Both the position numbers and the translations under genes were made by a program. DNA of 8,460 nucleotides from Pseudomonadota bacterium. GTDB lineage: Bacteria > Pseudomonadota > Alphaproteobacteria > Rhizobiales > Devosiaceae. The stretch covers positions 1-8,460 of the forward strand of contig JAEZKB010000276.1 in assembly GCA_023415605.1 (NCBI GenBank). Direction: 5' to 3'. Below the pieces are notes generated by a model. It did no database searches. It worked only from the letters and a program-made list of their open reading frames with translations, and was not told the DNA's origin. This document shows positions 5,469 to 8,460 of the stretch, piece by piece (the first letter of the stretch is position 1; each line of letters begins with the position of its first letter).

Positions 5469-6458
5469 TCATACTGGACTCGTGCGGCTTTGTGAACCAC
5501 CCGCCCCTGCGGAGGCCACAAGCGGTTCGAGCCGGGCCCGCACCTTCTGCTGCAGGGTATCGCGCAGGGTGCGGTAGGCCGAAAGCACCGCCTCGCGATT
5601 GCCCTCGACCAGTGTCGGGTCCGGCATGGGCCAGTGCTCGGTGGCGCCGATCTCGAGCCCTCGGCGCGCCACCGCTTCCGGCGCATCGGCCGACAGCGTC
5701 ACCACCAGATCGAAGCGGCTCGCAGCGAGTTCGTCCATGGTGTGGGGGGTATGTACCGACATGTCGATGCCGATCTCTTCCATCACCTGATGCACGAAAT
5801 CGTCGGCCTTGCCGGAGCGGACCCCCGCCGAGCGGACGATCAGCCGGCCGGGGAAGAACTTGCGCGCCAGCGCGGCGGCGATCGGCGAGCGCACCGAGTT
5901 CATCGAGCAGACGAAAAGCACCGTGGGCAGGTCGCTGTCGCGCTCGTCGATGCGGCTCGCGAAGGGTTGCACGGCACAGATCAGGGTGAAAAGCCGTCGC
6001 GCGGTGTTGAGGTCCATCTCGAGCTTGTTGTCGAGCCGGGTGCGCAACAGCTCCGCCGCCTCGTTGTGCAACCCGCGTCGGGCCATGTCGACCGCCTCGA
6101 TCTGGAACGGCGAGGAGGTCTTGATGGCCTCGTAATAGCTGTCGCGGATGCGGAAATAGTCGCGGATCAGGCGCCGGAACGGGGTCAGCGACAGGTAATG
6201 CGCAGCAATCGGCTCATAGGTATCCGGGTGGCGAACGTCGAGCACGATATAGTTGGCGACGATCGAGACGTGCAGCGCGTAGGGGCCCTTGGCTTTCACC
6301 CGGGCAGGAGCGAACTGGTTGCTCTCGACCAAGTCGTAAATGGCGATCCGCCACTCGTGCACCTCGTCCGGATCGGTCGAGGTGATGGTGTTGGGGTCCA
6401 GCGTGACCGCGACGATCCGGTCGGTCTTGGGATCGAATTCGCGGGGGGTAAGGGCCAT
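5469..6458 (-). CDS. UPF0262 domain fused to low-molecular-weight protein-tyrosine-phosphatase-like domain
   Basis: One continuous 329-residue frame carries two domains. Residues 1 to about 168 match UPF0262, a family of unknown function found in Alphaproteobacteria (VHEWRIAIYDLVESNQF 33-49, GPYALHVSI 58-66, TARRLFTLICAVQ at 152-164). Residues 178 to about 315 form a low-molecular-weight tyrosine phosphatase or arsenate-reductase-like domain. It has the P-loop CSMNSVRS (184-191, a C-x5-R-S site with Cys184 and Arg190) and the general acid in MPDPT (Asp280). All catalytic residues needed for phosphatase activity are present. The join is a short polar linker (DERDSDLP, 171-178). AGGA lies six bases before the ATG, and the gene starts 22 bases after the hisD stop. 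In relatives these domains are, as far as I know, adjacent separate genes. The fusion could be genuine or reflect a sequencing frameshift. Substrate unknown. Confidence 0.88.
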   Translation of the reverse strand: MALTPREFDPKTDRIVAVTLDPNTITSTDPDEVHEWRIAIYDLVESNQFAPARVKAKGPYALHVSIVANYIVLDVRHPDTYEPIAAHYLSLTPFRRLIRDYFRIRDSYYEAIKTSSPFQIEAVDMARRGLHNEAAELLRTRLDNKLEMDLNTARRLFTLICAVQPFASRIDERDSDLPTVLFVCSMNSVRSPIAAALARKFFPGRLIVRSAGVRSGKADDFVHQVMEEIGIDMSVHTPHTMDELAASRFDLVVTLSADAPEAVARRGLEIGATEHWPMPDPTLVEGNREAVLSAYRTLRDTLQQKVRARLEPLVASAGAGGSQSRTSPV

Positions 6459-6480
6459 AGGGGGTCCTACGAGGAGAGCC

Positions 6481-7773
6481 CTATCTGTTTAGCCGGATCG
6501 ATACGGACCGTCCATGCGCATCGAGCCCCTCGGTCGCTGCCAGCGTTACCGCGGCAGGGGCCAGTTCGGCCAGCGATGCGGGATCACAACCCAGCACCGA
6601 GGTGCGCTTCATGAAATCGAGCACCCCGAGCCCCGAGGCATAGCGCGCCGAGCGGGCAGTCGGCAGCACGTGGTTGGAGCCGCCGACATAGTCGCCAATT
6701 GCCTCCGGCGTGTGATGGCCGAGGAAAATCGCGCCGGCATTGCGGATCTTACCCAGCAGTGCCTGCGGGTCGTCGAGCGCCAGTTCCACATGCTCCGAGG
6801 CGATGCGGTTGGCCAGTTCCACGGCCTCGCCCATCGAGGCCACGGTGATGATGGCGCCGAACTCCTCCCAGCCCTCGCGCGCGATCTGCTCGCGGGGTAG
6901 CAGCGCCAGCTGGCGCTCGACCTCGACGAAGACGGAGTCGGCGAGAGCGGCATCGTCGGTGACGAGGATCGATTGCGCCCCACCCCCGTGCTCGGCCTGT
7001 GCCAGGAGGTCGGCCGCGACCCAGGAGGGGTTGGCGCTCTTGTCGGCAATCACCAGCACTTCGGACGGTCCGGCGATCATGTCGATGCCGACGGTGCCGA
7101 ACACCTGCCGCTTGGCCGCCGCCACATAGGCATTGCCCGGGCCGACGATCTTGCTCACCGGCGCGATGGTTTCCGTGCCATAGGCGAGTGCGCCGACGGC
7201 CTGCGCGCCGCCGATGCGGTAAATCTCGGTGACGCCGGCGATCTTGGCCGCGGCCAGCACGGCGTCGTTCACCTCGCCGCGCGGCGTCGGCACCACCATG
7301 GCGATGCGCGCCGATCCGGCGACTTTGGCCGGCACGGCATTCATCAGCACCGAACTCGGATACGCGGCCAGCCCACCCGGCACGTAGATGCCGACGGCGT
7401 CGACGGGGGTCCAGAGCGTGCCCAGCGTCACACCCAGGTGGTCCTGGTAGACGTGGTCGAGCGGCTTCTGCTTTTCGTGATGGGCGCGGATGCGGTCATG
7501 CGCCACGGTCAGCGCCGAGCGTACATCGACCGAAATGCGGGCCTCAGCAGCCGCGATTTCAGCTTCAGTGAAAGCCAAAGTCGACGGAGTCAGCGGCTGC
7601 TTGTCAAATTTGTCAGTGTACTCGATGACCGCCGCGTCGCCGCGGTCGCGCACATCGGCGAGGATTTTGGCAACAGCACTGCCGACCTCCTCGGAGGCCT
7701 CGCGCTTGGAGCCAAGAAGGGTGTCGAAATCCGCCGCGAAGCGGGCGTCGCGGCTATCGAGGCGGACCGGCAT
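6481..7773 (-). CDS. hisD: Histidinol dehydrogenase
   Basis: This 430-residue enzyme catalyses the last two steps of histidine synthesis, oxidising L-histidinol to L-histidine with two NAD+ and one zinc. The zinc ligands known from the E. coli enzyme (Gln259, His262, Asp360, His419) are found as Gln259, His262, Asp361 and His420, and the catalytic Glu-His pair as Glu327-His328. Other signatures are GIYVPGG (128-134), KIVGPGN (208-214), DMIAGPSEVL (231-240) and SNHVLPT (366-372). The ATG at 7773 overlaps the DUF2948 stop as TGATG. The frame is open to 7845, but the extra 24 residues only shadow the upstream gene. The other histidine genes are not here. In relatives hisD also sits apart from them, in this same row with DUF2948 and UPF0262. 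Confidence 0.97.
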   Translation of the reverse strand: MPVRLDSRDARFAADFDTLLGSKREASEEVGSAVAKILADVRDRGDAAVIEYTDKFDKQPLTPSTLAFTEAEIAAAEARISVDVRSALTVAHDRIRAHHEKQKPLDHVYQDHLGVTLGTLWTPVDAVGIYVPGGLAAYPSSVLMNAVPAKVAGSARIAMVVPTPRGEVNDAVLAAAKIAGVTEIYRIGGAQAVGALAYGTETIAPVSKIVGPGNAYVAAAKRQVFGTVGIDMIAGPSEVLVIADKSANPSWVAADLLAQAEHGGGAQSILVTDDAALADSVFVEVERQLALLPREQIAREGWEEFGAIITVASMGEAVELANRIASEHVELALDDPQALLGKIRNAGAIFLGHHTPEAIGDYVGGSNHVLPTARSARYASGLGVLDFMKRTSVLGCDPASLAELAPAAVTLAATEGLDAHGRSVSIRLNR

Positions 7774-8195
7774 CAGACGGCGTGCTCGGGCTTGAGCTTG
7801 GCGGCCCAGGCGGCGCCGAGATCCTGCATGCGGGCTTCGAGGCACTCGACGCTGAGGCGCACGGTGCCGCCGCCGGCAAAGCTCAGTTCCACCGTGCCGG
7901 CAGGGTCGTTGGTCGGCGCAAAAGTAATGGCCAGCAGTTCCAGCGCACCTTCCTGCGACTCGAGGTTGATTCCCGCGGCCTGCACGGCCTCAACGCGGTC
8001 GAAATGCAGCGCCGTTCGCTTGCGCTGCCCCTTCTTGCCGCCCTCTTCCCAGGCGTAGCGGTTCATCAGCAGGGCGAAACGCTTGTCACCTTGGGCATAG
8101 CCCATGTCCCCGACCCGCACGATGGCGTCCTGGGTGGTGGCCGAGATCACCTGGAGGTCTTCGGCGTCAAGCGCAAGCAGCTTGAGATCGGTCAT
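7773..8195 (-). CDS. DUF2948 family protein
   Basis: A 140-residue soluble protein of unknown function, recognised as DUF2948 from its beginning (MTDLKLLALDAEDLQVISATTQDA), MNRYAWEEG (counted from about residue 44) and the position directly before hisD. I chose the ATG at 8195 because the protein then begins at the conserved region. An in-frame ATG at 8240 would add 15 unremarkable residues but has a better ribosome site (GGGGGAG about five bases upstream), so that start remains possible. The stop overlaps the hisD start by one base, which indicates co-translation. There are no catalytic motifs, membrane segments or signal peptide. The stable pairing with hisD suggests only shared expression, not a known role. 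Confidence 0.88.
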   Translation of the reverse strand: MTDLKLLALDAEDLQVISATTQDAIVRVGDMGYAQGDKRFALLMNRYAWEEGGKKGQRKRTALHFDRVEAVQAAGINLESQEGALELLAITFAPTNDPAGTVELSFAGGGTVRLSVECLEARMQDLGAAWAAKLKPEHAV

Positions 8196-8240
8196 TTGGA
8201 TGCGGTTTCCAGACTGGGTTGGTGCGTTGCCGCATGACAT

Positions 8241-8460
8241 GGGCGCTCCCCCGCCGATCTACAAGCTTGCAACGCCAGGGGCAACCAGCATGGGCAGGTT
8301 GTGGTGAATGGGGCGGCTCACCGCACGCCAGTAGAGTTCCTTGCTGCGCGCAAGCCTCTGCGCACGTTGGAGAAAATTCCGCTTATCCCCGCGTTCTGCA
8401 CCCGCATTAGAATACCCCCATCAACCCCGCGGTGGACGGGAAGCGCGACGAACGCTTGCG
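8241..8460. other. Right-end stretch with no convincing gene
   Basis: No frame here looks like a protein family member. On the minus strand one frame enters from the window edge and ends at a TGA near 8318, with a possible 29-codon tail from an internal ATG; I do not recognise it, and it does not resemble the end of MurA. Two short inverted repeats are present: CTTGC/GCAAG (8340-8344, 8350-8354) and AAGCG/CGCTT (8441-8445, 8453-8457). Neither has a T-run, so neither is called a terminator. Confidence 0.4.
8256..8284 (-). promoter_or_regulatory. Weak candidate promoter of the DUF2948-hisD row
   Basis: On the minus strand TTGCCC (8279-8284) and TAGATC (8256-8261) are separated by exactly 17 bases. 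They match the sigma-70 consensus at 4 and 3 of 6 bases. The position, 16 to 60 bases before either possible DUF2948 start, is plausible. With the nearer start (8240) the leader would be very short. Evidence is weak. Confidence 0.25.

Noticed and set aside
4769..5686. Upstream extension of the yacG frame to a 378-residue protein
   Set aside because: The extension overlaps maf and the phosphatase in another frame. The YacG family is about 60-75 residues and begins at the ATG at 4768.
6973..8058. 361-codon open frame on the plus strand
   Set aside because: It is antisense to hisD and DUF2948, and its His/Gly/Arg-rich composition is typical of a shadow frame.
8340..8354. Hairpin CTTGC/GCAAG as a terminator or part of a tRNA
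   Set aside because: The stem is short and has no T-run, and no cloverleaf or T-loop sequence could be built around it.

Overview
The window is GC-rich with short, often overlapping gene junctions. Its gene content (DUF2948, hisD, UPF0262, low-molecular-weight phosphatase, maf, yacG in one row) is typical of Alphaproteobacteria of the order Hyphomicrobiales. A Devosia-like genus is my best guess, from memory only. All eight genes are readable, and I see no RNA gene, insertion sequence, CRISPR array or integrase.

Left half (1-4521): an accessory catabolic and uptake cassette. A secreted sugar-type ABC solute-binding protein is read leftward (47-1324), and its permease genes presumably lie left of base 1. 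Divergent from it, across a compact control region (about 1400-1465), a rightward set encodes an NAD(P)-dependent aldehyde dehydrogenase, a creatininase-family metal-dependent amidohydrolase (joined by a TGATG stop/start overlap) and a GntR/FadR-type repressor. The control region holds two divergent promoter candidates that share their -10 sequence. It also holds a direct repeat, AACCACTTnTG, spaced exactly 20 bp, which looks like an operator. A related 12-bp word lies just before the gntR gene. The simplest model is that an imported compound or its breakdown product is processed by the amidohydrolase and dehydrogenase and sensed by the GntR protein. The substrate cannot be read from the sequence.

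Right half (4550-8195, all leftward): a conserved housekeeping row. In transcription order it is DUF2948, hisD (histidinol dehydrogenase), a fused UPF0262 plus low-molecular-weight tyrosine-phosphatase-like protein, maf (nucleotide pyrophosphatase) and yacG (gyrase inhibitor). Two points stand out. UPF0262 and the phosphatase, which I know as separate neighbouring genes in relatives, form one reading frame here. The infA gene that I recall between the phosphatase and maf in relatives is absent, leaving only 56 bp.

The two halves meet tail to tail at 4522-4549. The right end (8241-8460) has no convincing gene and probably holds the promoter of the hisD row. I found no exotic new system. The best leads are the fusion protein, the control region and the unassigned pathway of the left cassette.
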